From NCBI GenBank assembly GCA_009746045.1, contig RPFO01000034.1, positions 1,961,146 to 2,025,145 of the forward strand: a DNA stretch of 64,000 bases. Reading direction: 5' to 3'. The notes under the pieces are model-generated. The model saw only the letters and a list, made by a program, of their open reading frames with translations. It ran no database searches and was not told where the DNA came from. Shown here piece by piece: positions 31,601 through 43,247 of this stretch (position 1 is the stretch's first letter; each line of letters begins with the position of its first letter). The DNA comes from Mesostigma viride. Taxonomy: Eukaryota > Streptophyta > Mesostigmatophyceae > Mesostigmatales > Mesostigmataceae. The position numbers and the translations under genes were made by a program.

Positions 31601-34265
31601 TTCAGCAAGGTCTTGGAGCCATGATAAATATAATCTTAAAATCCACACACATTTTTCAGCAGCTGTCAAGTACATAACGATACGATTCCTCACATTCTCC
31701 AGCAGGCTATAAAGCTTGACAATCTAATGGCTATATAGACAGGCAGGCTCGAGCTACCATGGTCCGGATTCTCCAGATTTCTGGCCTGCCCTGGTTGTCT
31801 GATTGACATAGATGATAGATGTAACTAACGTCCCCTCACATTGTTCAGCAGGCTCTTGAGCTTGACCTTCTCGTCCTCCACCTCCCAGATGCGCAGGTAG
31901 TCGCCCGTGGTGGCCAACAAGTCTGGCTTGGTGCACTCCTTGTCTGGGATGAAGATGATCTTGGTGGTCGGGTACGGGTGCGGGAAGGACAGGTTGGGGT
32001 CCGCGCGGAACTGGCCATCGTCGTCCAGCTGGCAGACGTCGCGATGCCGAAGAATTCCAAAGAATAAGAAAGAAAGGCAATGGAGAACGAAACCAAGGGA
32101 TAAGACAGAAAGGCAACGAAGGACGCAAACAAAGAAGAAGAGAGACACAGGAGAGCAACACACAGCGAGCACACAGACAAGGACGAGCGAGGAGGAAGAC
32201 GCAGCCAAAGAAAACCCAGGGAAGAAGGGGCAGCTGTTTCAGGAAGGGGGGCAGTTCAGCAAGTGGGCAGTAAGGCAGGAGGTGTGCCACCCCACCCTCC
32301 AGGACTGGAGCCATCGTCCGCACCAGGGCACAAGAGATGACGCGCGTAGTGCATGTGTCATGCATGGAAGTTGCTTTGATGATATCAGGTCTTTAGCACC
32401 TAAAAAGCGACAGACGTGCTGGGGTGTACATGTGTGGATGATTTTGTCACAGCGGCCGCAGGTGGGTACCAGTTGATGCGTGGTGCGCGGCGTGAGGGGA
32501 CAAACTATGTATAGGGAGCCGTACTATATGTCATGTCACCAGGGACTAAACGGATGATGAACCATGCACAGAATGGGTGGGTGCAGATACTGCATAATAC
32601 TTCGTGGGATTGAAAGAGGGCATGCATGTTGTGAACACGCTACCAAGTACAACTCACTGCTATTTGATACATTATGAAAATACGGTAACCCCAACAGGGT
32701 ATTGAAATAAAATAGTTTATTTTCAAACGGCCCATGCTTGCACAACCAGCCACCACACCCATCGCGCGGCCCTGCTACAGCTTGTACACTTTTTGCTTGT
32801 GCTCTTTCTCCCACGAAAAACACAAGGAAAAAGTAGCAGGGCGTCTAGAATGAGACTCTTATGACAGAAGACACAGTTCTTTGAAGCGTGTGTGTGAGTG
32901 TCCATGAGACAACCAGGGGTGAGCACAGCACAATTTACTGGCGATGGTTCTCTGCAGCCAGCCGCATGGGACTTCAAAGGGCACCCATTTTCTGATAGCA
33001 AGCACATCTCCCTGCGGGCGAAAAAAATCGTTTGGGGAATTGTCAGGTGCGTGTGCCCACAACCCGTCGTGCCCCATCAACAGTTGCTTCTAGCGCAGCA
33101 CCAGCAAATGGCACATGAGCGGGCACATGAGCGTTGTACACGCTAACGATGAGGAGAACAATGACCGCTGCATCACAGCATCGGTCAGGTACAGACCAAG
33201 CCAATGCGGTGCAGCGCCCGCAGGCACCCAGACGGCAAGGAGCACAAGGGCGCATCACTGGGTGCGGCAGGTCCCACCAAGGAGCAAGGGAGACCCAGAC
33301 CAGCATGAAGAGGATGTGAAGGAGTGGGGCAAGTTGGCATCGTGCAAGAGAGAAAAAGAAGCAGCGGCAGAAGCCACACATCACTGGGCTGCTAGAATAC
33401 AAGCAGGGCTTCTGTGCCCAGTGTTTTTTCCTGTTGTGTGCAACCGCGTCGTGCGGCAAAGGCAAGGTATAATTATGACTGTGTACAAAAACACCTGCAG
33501 GGGGGCACCGGGCACGAGATGGTGTAGGGCTGGTGCTGTTTGGGAATAGAAGGAGGGTAAACAAGGGGGAACAGGAGGGTAAACCAGCCGGCACAAGCAG
33601 CTGGCTAACAACTGTGAGGCGATCGCTGGGCAGCTGCTGGGAGGTGCTTCACGCGCTTAAACGACCAGAAGCCAGCCATAATGGACGCCGCGGCAGGCCC
33701 GGCACCTGCCGATGAAGTCAGCCCGGGTAAATGCCTGGGATGGCAATTGTTCTCTGGTCTAGCGACCGAAAAGCAGGACTCGACTGGGACAAGCCCGTAG
33801 TGCGACAGATGTGAGCACAGTCTACGGGGGAAACGAGGCAGGGTTACCGGGAAGGGAGACAATGAGCGGATGGGGCGGTAAATAAAATGCCGCGGCGTAC
33901 AACGGTGCACTCGCGCGGCAGCGACACACTGTCCGTGCTTTTATTCACCTGTACGATGTCCACTCGGTTGTTGTAGTCATCTATAAAGCTCCCGATAGCT
34001 AGACGGAATCTCTTATCCGCACGAACCTGCACCGCGAACGCGTGAAAAAGTGCCAGACAGAACATGACGCGTTTTCAATAATGCTAACCCGCAGGCGAGC
34101 CATTACGGCAAGAGCAAACCTGAACTATCCGCCAGCGTGTCAGAAATGGCGATCTCCCCTCGACAGCGCATCAGAAGTGTGTACTCCCAGACTCACACTC
34201 CAATTCATCCCATAGATAAGCCATGGGGCTTCGTGCGTGTAAATCTCCGCTCGTTTTTCAGACAT
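25634..34265 (-). CDS. DCAF7: WD40-repeat protein DCAF7/AN11/TTG1, 11 exons
   Basis: 331 residues. Exons on the minus strand: 34265-34197, 34026-33949, 32028-31840, 30986-30873, 29845-29724, 28895-28817, 28170-28109, 27620-27581, 27077-27006, 26214-26160, 25749-25634. Every intron is GT-AG (donors mostly GTGNGT), and reading frame and split codons fit at all ten joins. The first exon starts [15 protein letters not shown]. Further landmarks are [70 protein letters not shown] and [11 protein letters not shown] before the final LRV. The family folds as a WD40 propeller and scaffolds DYRK/HIPK kinases and CUL4-DDB1 in animals, and MYB-bHLH complexes in plants; which role applies here is unknown. 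Length is close to the 341-342 residues usual for the family. It shares a 1.5-kb divergent upstream region with the SF-assemblin gene. Confidence 0.95.
27390..27560. repeat. Intronic tandem repeat, about 58-bp unit
   Basis: Roughly three copies built from CTTTGAACGGGTTAATGT and CTTCGAACGGGTTAACCC words, within intron 8 of the WD40 gene, ending about 20 bases before exon 8. Confidence 0.85.
28190..28432. repeat. Intronic minisatellite, 19-bp unit
   Basis: About 13 copies of AGGCGCGAGGGACACAAAT with small variants, in intron 6 of the WD40 gene. The array begins only about 20 bases from the acceptor of exon 7 (28170), so the acceptor's upstream tract is largely made of the repeat. Confidence 0.93.
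31227..31263. repeat. (CAG)n trinucleotide repeat in intron 3 of the WD40 gene
   Basis: About twelve CAG/CGG units. Intronic, so not translated in the gene model. Confidence 0.9.
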
Positions 34266-35794
34266 CCTTGTCCCTTGACGAGCAAACAAGCCAGCAGCTC
34301 ACTGTAGGCATTAAAATACAGGCATGGAATTTAATCCTAGCATGTGGGCACGCGATCGGGTTTGCAGCCTGCTCTAAACCGCCGCCATCATCACCATACC
34401 CGCTAACAATACTCCCGCCACAGGCGTGACACGCAAGCATGCATAGCCCCATGGAGCAGCGAGAGTTCCAAAAGCTGTCGCCAGCGCGCGCCAGCGAGGG
34501 GTGAGGTCGCGCGCGGCCGGGGGTGAATCTTCGCCCTTCGGGTGATTCACGATTTTGGCGGGCGCTGACACAACGAAAGCCGCCACGTATACAAAGTTGT
34601 GGCAGCCAAGATGGTGAATGAGATCCGCGTGGCTTTTCGAGATCGGCCCGCCATCGACCCCAGGAACGTTGGGAGTCCACGGCCAACAGTCACCTGCCAT
34701 CGGCCAACGCGGCATGGACAGGTGGCGCGTCGTGGCTGGTAGTCCCCTGAAAAGCGGCAGAGCGGTTGCAGCCTTCAGCCTTGCAGGAGGGAATGGCCAC
34801 GGGCCAGCCGATGGACCGATAACGGTCATGTGATGCAGACGCGCGAGGAAGCCAAGATATTTTACCCGGGAAAAAAATGGCCTGTACTTGTAATGGTGTG
34901 ACGCTGGCATCCGCAAGATATTCTGAAGCCGGCAACGCGCAACGGCGCAAGGCGCCAAGCACAGGCGCAGAACGGCACAATCCAAAATGGCACAAACCCT
35001 CCACAAACAGCTGCTGTCTTTGGCTTCGACCCAGGCGTAACCCTGCCGCTTGTCAATGTAATACTGTACTGTACAGTAATACCAACGGCCCTGCAACGGC
35101 TATTATAATCTACGCCCGTCGCCAAGTACGATACAGAATTCGATCCAGGTTCGAGCCACGAAAAAGCCACAAAAAAGACGGCCATTTGTCACCTGTCAAT
35201 ATGCCGTGCTACTGCCTCCACCATTATACCATAGCCTGACGCAGGTTCCGGTTTACACTGTACACTCTACAGCCGCCGTTGTAGTTCGTAAACGAAGCAC
35301 ATTATAATTCACATTATTTTGTCGGGCGGGACGTCGTTGATTACTTCGATATTTGGAACTGGACGCCTATCGGCAGGTTACAGCAGGATGAACATCTTCA
35401 TGAGCCAAGAGATTGTTTTTCGCTAGAACGCGAGTCCGGAATAACCTAACACAAATTGAACCAGCCTCCTGTATTCAAGGGATTCGCTGCAGGCTCGGCC
35501 ATCTAGACGCCTTTTATTCAAGAGAGCTCACGACGGAAGCAGTGACTACGCTGTATTGGGACGCTGGACTAAACGCACGTCATGCCCATGCTAGCTCAAA
35601 TGTCACAGGACGGTGAGTCGCCGTGATCTTGTTTATCGGAGGACCATTTGCGGCCGAGGCCCTCGTGGACGTCGCCACTCGGTACTCCTGTGCATTGGAT
35701 GTTGGTGTTCAAGGGGAAACCTGAATAACGCTCCCTGCGGAACTCAGACCTCCTGCCCAGAAGTATTCTGTTCCCGGCCCGCGTCAACGCCACA
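34266..35794. other. Divergent intergenic region between WD40 and SF-assemblin genes
   Basis: 1.5 kb. Both neighbours start toward opposite sides, so it should hold both promoters. I see no unambiguous TATA box and no conserved box. Open frames in it are GC-driven and featureless. Confidence 0.5.
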
Positions 35795-36655
35795 ATGTCC
35801 AGCACTCGCACGCCCGTGAAGCCATCGACAATGTCTCCCTCCGTGAAGCCGTCGGCCATGTCCCCGGCCACGGATGGCATCGCATCCCCCCGCGGCGGCA
35901 CCGTCTCGACCCGCTCCTCCGCGTCCAAGCTGCGCGAGGTTCATGACAAGTTCCCCTCCCTGTACATGGACCTGGAGGCGGAGCGCCAGGCGAAGCGTGA
36001 CATGGAGACCTCCCACCGCGCCATGGTGCTCGACTTTTGCACGCGGCTCGAGGCCAAGCTCGACGCAGAGGCCGCCGTGCGCGCCGAGTCCCACAAGGCC
36101 CTCGAATCGGCTATTGATGCTGGCATCCGGGGCTTGTCGGAGCGGCTCTCACTCCAGTTCAACGAGAAGTACCTCTCCCTAAAGGCCGCGGTCGACGCAC
36201 TCTCGGGGACATTTTTGGAACTCCACGCGTCACTCCGGGAGGAGCGCGAGCAGCGCCAAGCTGACGTGGAGCACCTGGCGTCCACGTTCGGGACCAAGCT
36301 CAACGAGGCCCAGGCGTCCCTGGAGGTCGAGCGGGAGGCCCGGATGGCGCGCGACGCTGAGGTGCTCCACAAGCTGGGCAGCGAGCTGGTCCGTTTGGAG
36401 AGCGAGCTGGACCGCGAGGTGAACGAGCGGTCGGTCGGCGTCAAGGGCCTGCAACGGGACCTGCGGACGCTCGCGGTCAACGCCAAGGAGGACGCGGAGC
36501 GGTTCCACTCGCTGGTGCTGTCGGAGGTGGCGGCCATCAAGGGGGACCTCGCGCTGGAGCGGCAGGAGCGGGTCGCGGAGGACGAGCAGATCGTGAATGG
36601 GCTGGACGAGTGCACGCGGGGGCTGCAGGACGCGTTGCGCCTCGCCATGGCATGA
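35795..36655 (+). CDS. SFA: SF-assemblin, flagellar root fibre protein
   Basis: 286 residues, ATG in the context GCCACAATGTCC, stop TGA, no intron seen. SF-assemblin polymerises into 2-nm filaments of the striated fibres along flagellar root microtubules in green algae; apicomplexan and giardial relatives exist. The first 45 residues are rich in S/T-P motifs (TPVKPSTMSPSVKP, ASPRGG), the non-helical head that is phosphorylated in known members. From about residue 45 a continuous heptad-type coiled coil follows (KLREVHDKFPSLYMDLEAER, LREEREQRQADVEHLA, LERQERVAEDEQIVNGLDE). Order of landmarks and length match the family. Strong GC and codon bias fit a well-expressed host gene. Confidence 0.95.
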   Translation: MSSTRTPVKPSTMSPSVKPSAMSPATDGIASPRGGTVSTRSSASKLREVHDKFPSLYMDLEAERQAKRDMETSHRAMVLDFCTRLEAKLDAEAAVRAESHKALESAIDAGIRGLSERLSLQFNEKYLSLKAAVDALSGTFLELHASLREEREQRQADVEHLASTFGTKLNEAQASLEVEREARMARDAEVLHKLGSELVRLESELDREVNERSVGVKGLQRDLRTLAVNAKEDAERFHSLVLSEVAAIKGDLALERQERVAEDEQIVNGLDECTRGLQDALRLAMA

Positions 36656-36659
36656 GCAG

Positions 36660-36830
36660 GGCGCGGCATGGCATCCACATATCACCATGGCATGGCATAT
36701 CCTCGCCGTGACATGAGCACGTTGGCCATGGCATGGCATGGCCTCGTCATGGCATGAGCACATTGGCCATGGCATGCATCCGCATATAGCCATGCCATAG
36801 ACGATGTACTGTAGCCATGGCATGAACACG
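36660..36830. repeat. CATGG/CATGGC-rich simple sequence after SF-assemblin
   Basis: Irregular repeats of GCCATGGCATGG and CATGAGCA words directly downstream of the SF-assemblin stop, probably in its 3' untranslated region. Confidence 0.75.
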
Positions 36831-36839
36831 GACGGTACC

Positions 36840-39800
36840 CGTATGTTCCCGCGCGGCGCAAGGATGCGTGGCGAGGCACCAAAGGGGGGCACAGGCGCGA
36901 GCACATTAGGGTCGCTTGCGCTGGCGAGGGTTGTCCTTGCCTGGCAACCGCTTGCTGTTCCTCCCCTCCTTTCCGCGTAGCTATTTCTCCCCATGGGGCC
37001 CGACGCAGGAACGCGATGCGGGCGCGAGCAGCTTGTATGTGCGCTGCGGCTTGAGCTGGCACTCATTCATGATCTGTTGTGCGAGTAGCCATGTGTCATC
37101 CATGGAGGATGCCCTTGCCTCCTTTCATCGGGATGGCATGGGGAGGCTGGCGGCTCACGGGTGCACCTGCTGGCCAACGTCACCACGCCCTGTATCGTCG
37201 TGACGCGCACCCCCACGTAAGGGCGCGATGGCATTCCCCTGTGTGTGCGCATTGGGGCCATGTGACAAGCGTGTTTTGTCGCATGGGGCACGACCCCTAG
37301 ATAGCGAACCCATACTGCGGGGTGCCTGCCTGCCGCATGTGTCAGGATTCATTTGCGCCAACCTCTACAGTGACCTAATATGCATGTCGCATGTGGCACA
37401 CACCCCAATCTTAACTGCTGGGGAGGTGGCGCGATGACACACGCGGCAGGAGTAATGGCCTGGGCGCAGGGCACCATGGGAACCCAAACCAGAGGTGGAA
37501 TCCCAACGTCGGGACGAGTGCTCTCCCTGCCCAGCGGTGCCAGGCCTACGTTCCCATGCCCTCCTCCCTGTAAACCGCGGCCACTCGTCCATCCTGCACT
37601 TGTGCACTTGTCCGTTGGCGCAAGAGAACGGCAGGTGGCGGCCAGTCGGCTCCGCCTCTCCACGGCTGTGGGTGCCCACTTGCTACGGCTTGGCAAGGCA
37701 ACCGCGTTGGATTCCCACTAAAGTGACCGCGATGAGCCCACCACTACGACCGCGATGTGCCTACTATAGTGACCGTGATGTGACTGCGATGTGCCCACTT
37801 GCTACGGCTTGGCAAGTCAAGTCCTGTAAAGGGTCGGGCCTCCGACCCCGTTCCTGTTCAGGTTTCGTGGCGCCGCAGACACATGCTCGAGCCGGCGGTG
37901 TCCGTTCCCATGAGGCTGGGTGGCTGTGGTGGGTGCCCTTGCTGGGGCGGGGGCCATGGTGGGTGGTGGGCGCTCTGACCAAAGGTTGCTGCTGGCACGC
38001 TAGACTCATCCAGCACCGTGTTTCTGCTGGTGCCATTTACGTGGGATCGGTGGGGCCACCTTCAGGGCTGCTGACTGTCTTCTCCCCTGCTGGCCCCCCT
38101 GTGGGCCGGGGGTAGTATGACATCACATGCATGTGGCTACTGGCGATGGCAGGCGTTGCGTGTCGAGGCTTGTTGGCCCATGCGCGCGCCACGCGGTGGG
38201 GGACGTGCAAGTGGGACCTGCTGCCCCGCCTGTCCGTGCCAGCTACTGTGCTCCGCCACGTAGCGTACTAACCTTAACGGCTCCGCCGGGTTGAAATGGG
38301 TTGGCTATCGACCATGTTGGGGCCCGCTGTCATCCGCGGAGGTGTTCATGCGCGGCTGGGTTTTCCAATGGTAGTGGCGGCATAGCCTTACTTTGCCCCA
38401 AATCTGTGACCCAATCAGTGCACCACATGGGGTTGTAAGGCGCATCGTGATTTGTCATTTGGGGTGATGGGGATTGCCAGATACGGACGGCGGTGACTGT
38501 TGGGCTCTAGTCTTTAGCGCCATAGTTATGTTTCCTATCTAACAGTGACTGGGCGCCCATGCGTGATGGCAGTTAGCGGTTGGCGGGTCGGAGAAACTGT
38601 AGACTTCTGTATTTTGGGTGTGACCCATGAAGACACCTGTATTTTTGTGCCACCTTGCCAGGTGTTTGATTGGCTGGAAGGGGCCTCTCCTGGGGGGGGG
38701 GGTGTTATTATTATTATTTCCTTACACGTATGCAGTATTTCTCTAGGCTCGTAACGGGCATCAGTGGGCTAAGGCCTGGCGCTCCTGCATTTACTGTCCG
38801 AAGTGTGTGGTGCCCAGCCCATGCATGCGTGGTAACCAGTTATGACTGTCAGGCAAATACTTATGGCCATGGTGTGGTGCAACCCTGTGCTTGTACTCAA
38901 GGTGTTTATGCGGTTCTGGGATATCATATCAGGTAATTTTGCATGTATTGTTTATTATATGAAAAATAAGTTGTAAAGCTTTCGCATGCCTCCCTTGAAT
39001 CGCAATGCCTGCCCAGCCCTCTTGCACCGTGCAGAAGGCGTTCCCTGCAATTTTCCCCTTCAATTTGCAAGTGGTGCATGCAGAAGGAAAACGCCTTTCT
39101 ACCCCTACGCAGAAAAGCAGGGCGAATCTTAGTTAGTGGAGGAAAAAGTACTTTGGACTTAAAGACTTGTGTTTTTTTGCAAAACTTAGCCCTTACCGGG
39201 GGACGACAAGTGTCCAACACGGAAAATCGTACTCTGTCGTATGTTTCGGGCTGGAGAAGACAAGTGGAGAACTCGTCAATAGGTACGTAATTACGGCCCA
39301 TGTGCGGCGTGGGAAACAACTGAACTGAACTGAATTACAGCCAGTATAGATTCTCTATAGCTGCTGCCCATGTGCGGCGTGGGACACAACAACAACAACA
39401 ACGGCCAGTATCAAGGAGACAACCAGCGCAGGCCAGAAATCGGGAGAATCCGGACCATGGTAGCTCGAGCCTGCCGTTATCTTGTCCGCGTGTTCGAGTC
39501 GTTCAGGATGATGAAGATGAATGGTGATGGAAATGTGTATCCTTGTGCATTGAAATTATGGCTGGCTTACGTGTAGAGCGACTAGATGACCTATCTAGAC
39601 GGTGGGGCCGGAAACAGCATGCTTGATCAGGGCGTGTGTTTCGAGCCTAACTGGCCGGGAGTGTCTAGTGGTGAGCACCATTGCTGCGATCGCTCTCCCA
39701 CCATTTACGAGGAAATACCCGCAAATGGAAAACCACTGAAAAGGTCTAGCTAGTCAGTCATCACGTTAGCCATGCCATGATTCCAAACGTCCAAGAACTG

Positions 39801-40674
39801 CACACGGTGCAAAGGCAAAAAGCCGGAGGACAGCACTTTCAAATGTGCGGCGGGAACCAAAAGCCTGCGTATGCCAGAAAACATCGTGTTGCTGCAGCGA
39901 CGCGACGATGTGGACAACGAATCCAGTGCCAAGCTCGGAACGGCCGCAAAGGAGATCTGGCATCACAGGGTTCACATGTGCGGAGATACTATGCGATCCA
40001 GCCGGTCCACGACCTGTTTGTAGAGCTTGTGCCAAGGGGCAGCACCGAACAGATGTGGGTGATACCCCGCACAGTATAGTGATCACTGTGCGGGGTAACC
40101 TTGACGGGGTAACACAAACTTTGGACTTCGGAGTTCGGAATGACACTACAGTACGTAGGCTGTTAGCCGTCATAACTGGAATTGGTCACGCCGCGCGCGC
40201 CCAATCCTGTCCAGAATCTCAGCCGTAGGATCGGCGCGAAAATCCCAGTAAAAGATGGGAGGCATGCAGGAGTACAAATTGGAAGTGCGCCTTCGCGCGT
40301 GCGGGAGAGATTTTCCGCTCTCACAAAAAAAGTGGCGCTGCAGTTTCAGCACTAAGCGGGCCCCTTCATAGTGGTGTTTTTTGCAGGGCTAACTTTTGCA
40401 AAGAACACAAGTCGTAAGCTATAGTCAAAACCAGTTTTGCGTTCTAAACGGGCTTTTTGCCTTTAGACTTAGGTTTTTGCATTAGTTAGGTAAGTCTGCA
40501 AAAAATAAGTCTGGAAGTCCGAGAAAAGGTGAATACAACAACAACACGACAAACAATGAAACAAAAGTTAGCGCTCCATCGCATGGTCTATTTATTGGCA
40601 ATTCAAATCCGATATGTCCTCTAAAGTTGTAGTTAATTAATTAGTTAAATAGACACGTGATCGACTGCGTCACG
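36840..40674. other. Unassigned 3.8 kb region
   Basis: No gene I can support. Coding-looking minus-strand fragments occur near 36900-37220 (see findings). At 39790-40060 two cysteine-pair motifs (CTRCKGKKP and CRACAKGQHR) lie in different plus-strand frames. A poly-G plus (TTA)n run is at 38693-38722 and (CAA)n at 39389-39402. Sequence at 39440-39473 repeats, inverted, 31742-31775 in intron 3 of the WD40 gene. Confidence 0.4.
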
Positions 40675-42522
40675 TGAGCATAATTAATTAATTAATTAGG
40701 AACATTACTCCGTTGGGAGTATCTGTAGCACATAGCCCTTGAGAAGGGGCAGATGGCCTATAATACATTCTAGGCTACTTCCGGGCAAGGGTGGGAATGT
40801 AAACAACACTTGCTCTAGGTGCACTAGGGCACCTGCACCACCCAGAGTCTCGGGCAACTCCCAGCTAAGGGGAGCCCGTCATAGGTGGGGAAGATCATCA
40901 TGGCTATACAAGAGCTAGGGCATGGCTTCTCGACAGAGAGCATCTCTCTGCATAGGCATAGCATGGCTAAATTCTTAATGCAACATCCATGGGGGTCCTA
41001 TTATAGGCATTAAATTAAATTAAAAATTAAATTATAACATGCCTCCGTTGGGAGATCATGTAGCACATATTCCTTGATGGATGGGTGGGGTGGAAGGAGC
41101 CGCGTAATCGAACTAACCTAACTAACTCTAGCTAGTCTAGAAAAGTCCTAACTACCCTACTCATCAAAACGCCTCCTCCGCTTGGGGGGAGGGGGTTTGC
41201 CCACAGGGTCGGGCGTGTGAGCCTTGACAATCCTCTTCCACCGCGTCTTGTTCTGCATGGCGGTCCAAAGAAGGGAGAGAGAGTGGATGCGGCCATTCAA
41301 ACTGGGCTGGGACCAGTAGGTCATCCAGCAACATCTGTACGTAGTTCGTGACATGTTTCCCTACCTTTTTGGCAATGCCCTTGGCCGGGGCCAGGTCAGG
41401 TCAGAATGTGCCGCCCTGGCTGGCCAAGCCGCTGGGCCGGGCCGGCCAGACCAAGGGCGGTGTCAACCTGGCTGGTGCGAGCAAGGTGTCCTACAAATGC
41501 TATCCTACGCTGTCTAATCTCGTCCGAAATACGAGGCATGCCCTGATACAAAGACTCTGATGACGGGCGCTTGGAAAACCCTACGTTCAGGACCTGTCGG
41601 AGCATCCTGTAAACTGTGCCGTCTAGCCTAGATGCCAGTGTGGGGGTGAGTGTCCACGCCTCGGCGCCATACATGAGCACCGTGAGGACGAGGACCTTGA
41701 AGAGCATGCGCTTGCGGTGTTCGCCCAGGCCCTTGGAGCGCCAGTAGGTGTTGAGCGAACGGAGCCTAGCCCATGCAGGCCAGGCCAATGCGGGTGTCCA
41801 CATCGTCGCCGGCTGTGTCAGGGAGCCAGCTCCCTAACAGTTTGAAGCGGTCGCGGAACGGGACCGTCGTCCCGTCGAGCAGGCGCGGCAGCGGCGGTGC
41901 ATGGACTGGAGGCCCCAATCACCATCGCCTCAGTTTTGACACTAATCTCCAACCCCACCGCCCTCGCCTCCAGGCCCAGACAGTCCAGCCAGGTCTGAAT
42001 GTCCTCGGGGCGCGCGATGAGGGTGGTGTCATCCGCATAAATCAGGTCGGCCAGGCGGTAGCCAGGCTCAACCCCGCCGTGCTCTTTCTCGTTAAGGATG
42101 TCCAAGCCTGGCTCGAACCCCTTAAGAGCAGTAAAGCGCGCACGTGCTCGGCGCATGACGTGATCCACGACAATAATGAACAGGTATGGGGACAGGACAC
42201 AACCTTGCCACACCCCGTGGTGAAGGGGGAATGGTGGGGTGGTGCCTTCCGCAGTCCGCACTACTGCCTGTGAGCCCTCATACAGTCGGCGAATGGCAGC
42301 AATAAACGCAGGTGGCACTCGATCCAGAGCTAGGATGGCCCAAAGAGCCTCCCAGAGGACCGTGTCAAAGGCCTTGATATAGTCAACAAAAATGAAGACC
42401 AGCGGCAAACTGTCAGGGGGAAGGCGACGCACCTCCTCCATCAACCGGCGCGCGACAAACACAGCCATGACAGTGTTACGACCACGACGGAAACCCATCT
42501 GAGACTCACCCAGGTGTGGGTC

Positions 42523-42868
42523 AGTTAAAGCCCCGACCGGCTGAGCTATGGCGGTCGGTCACGTTGAGCTTGGGATAAGGTGAACACAGAGAACTGCTGT
42601 CAGAGCTGGCCAACCACTGGTTTATGTCTTAGCCAGCAAAGCCTATCCGGTTAGCCGTAACCGTGGGACAAGCTAGCTGTCCGTACCGACCCGGATAAGG
42701 CCCCGGACTGGGGCCTAGATGGCGCCGGCCCTAGGCGCCGCCCTTAGACCGGTCGACCGCATCGGACCGCCGGATTATAGCCGGCGGCTTAGCGGACGCT
42801 AGCGGAAGGCGTGCGGACGGACATGGGGAACTTAGAGCCAGATCCTAGGGCTCTAGAGTTACTCAACT
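42523..42868 (-). repeat. 3' LTR of C1 (346 bp)
   Basis: Shares 338 bp with 48338-48675. It has eight further bases (CTTTAACT on the minus strand) at its U5 end that are lacking at the matching place in the 5' LTR. Confidence 0.85.
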
Positions 42869-43247
42869 CCGACATACTCTTTTGTTCTTTGATTAATTAT
42901 CAAAATAATTACATCAAATGCAGACCATACAAAACCCTCTAAGGTAGGGAACTCAAGGGGCCGCCTCAAGGCCGTCAAAATCACCACGGTATCGACCCGC
43001 GCCCTTGTGATCACACATGAATAGTGATGTAATAAGTAGCGAGAAAAAAACAACTATGCCACCAGACAAAAGGTGACCCATTTATTAGGACCAGTGACCC
43101 GCCGACGGGCCCAAGGCACCGTCCAACGTGGCTAGGGTATGGTCAGGACAAGCAAAAAAACTACCACCATGATATTCGTGAATGCTAGCAACACAGGGTG
43201 AGTTATGGCTGTATTCATAAAGCGCCCGAGCCGTAACCCTGTGTGGC

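Noticed and set aside
39790-40060. Zinc-binding domain gene (CTRCKGKKP and CRACAKGQHR)
   Set aside because: The two cysteine pairs are in different frames with stops between them, so a real gene cannot be supported.
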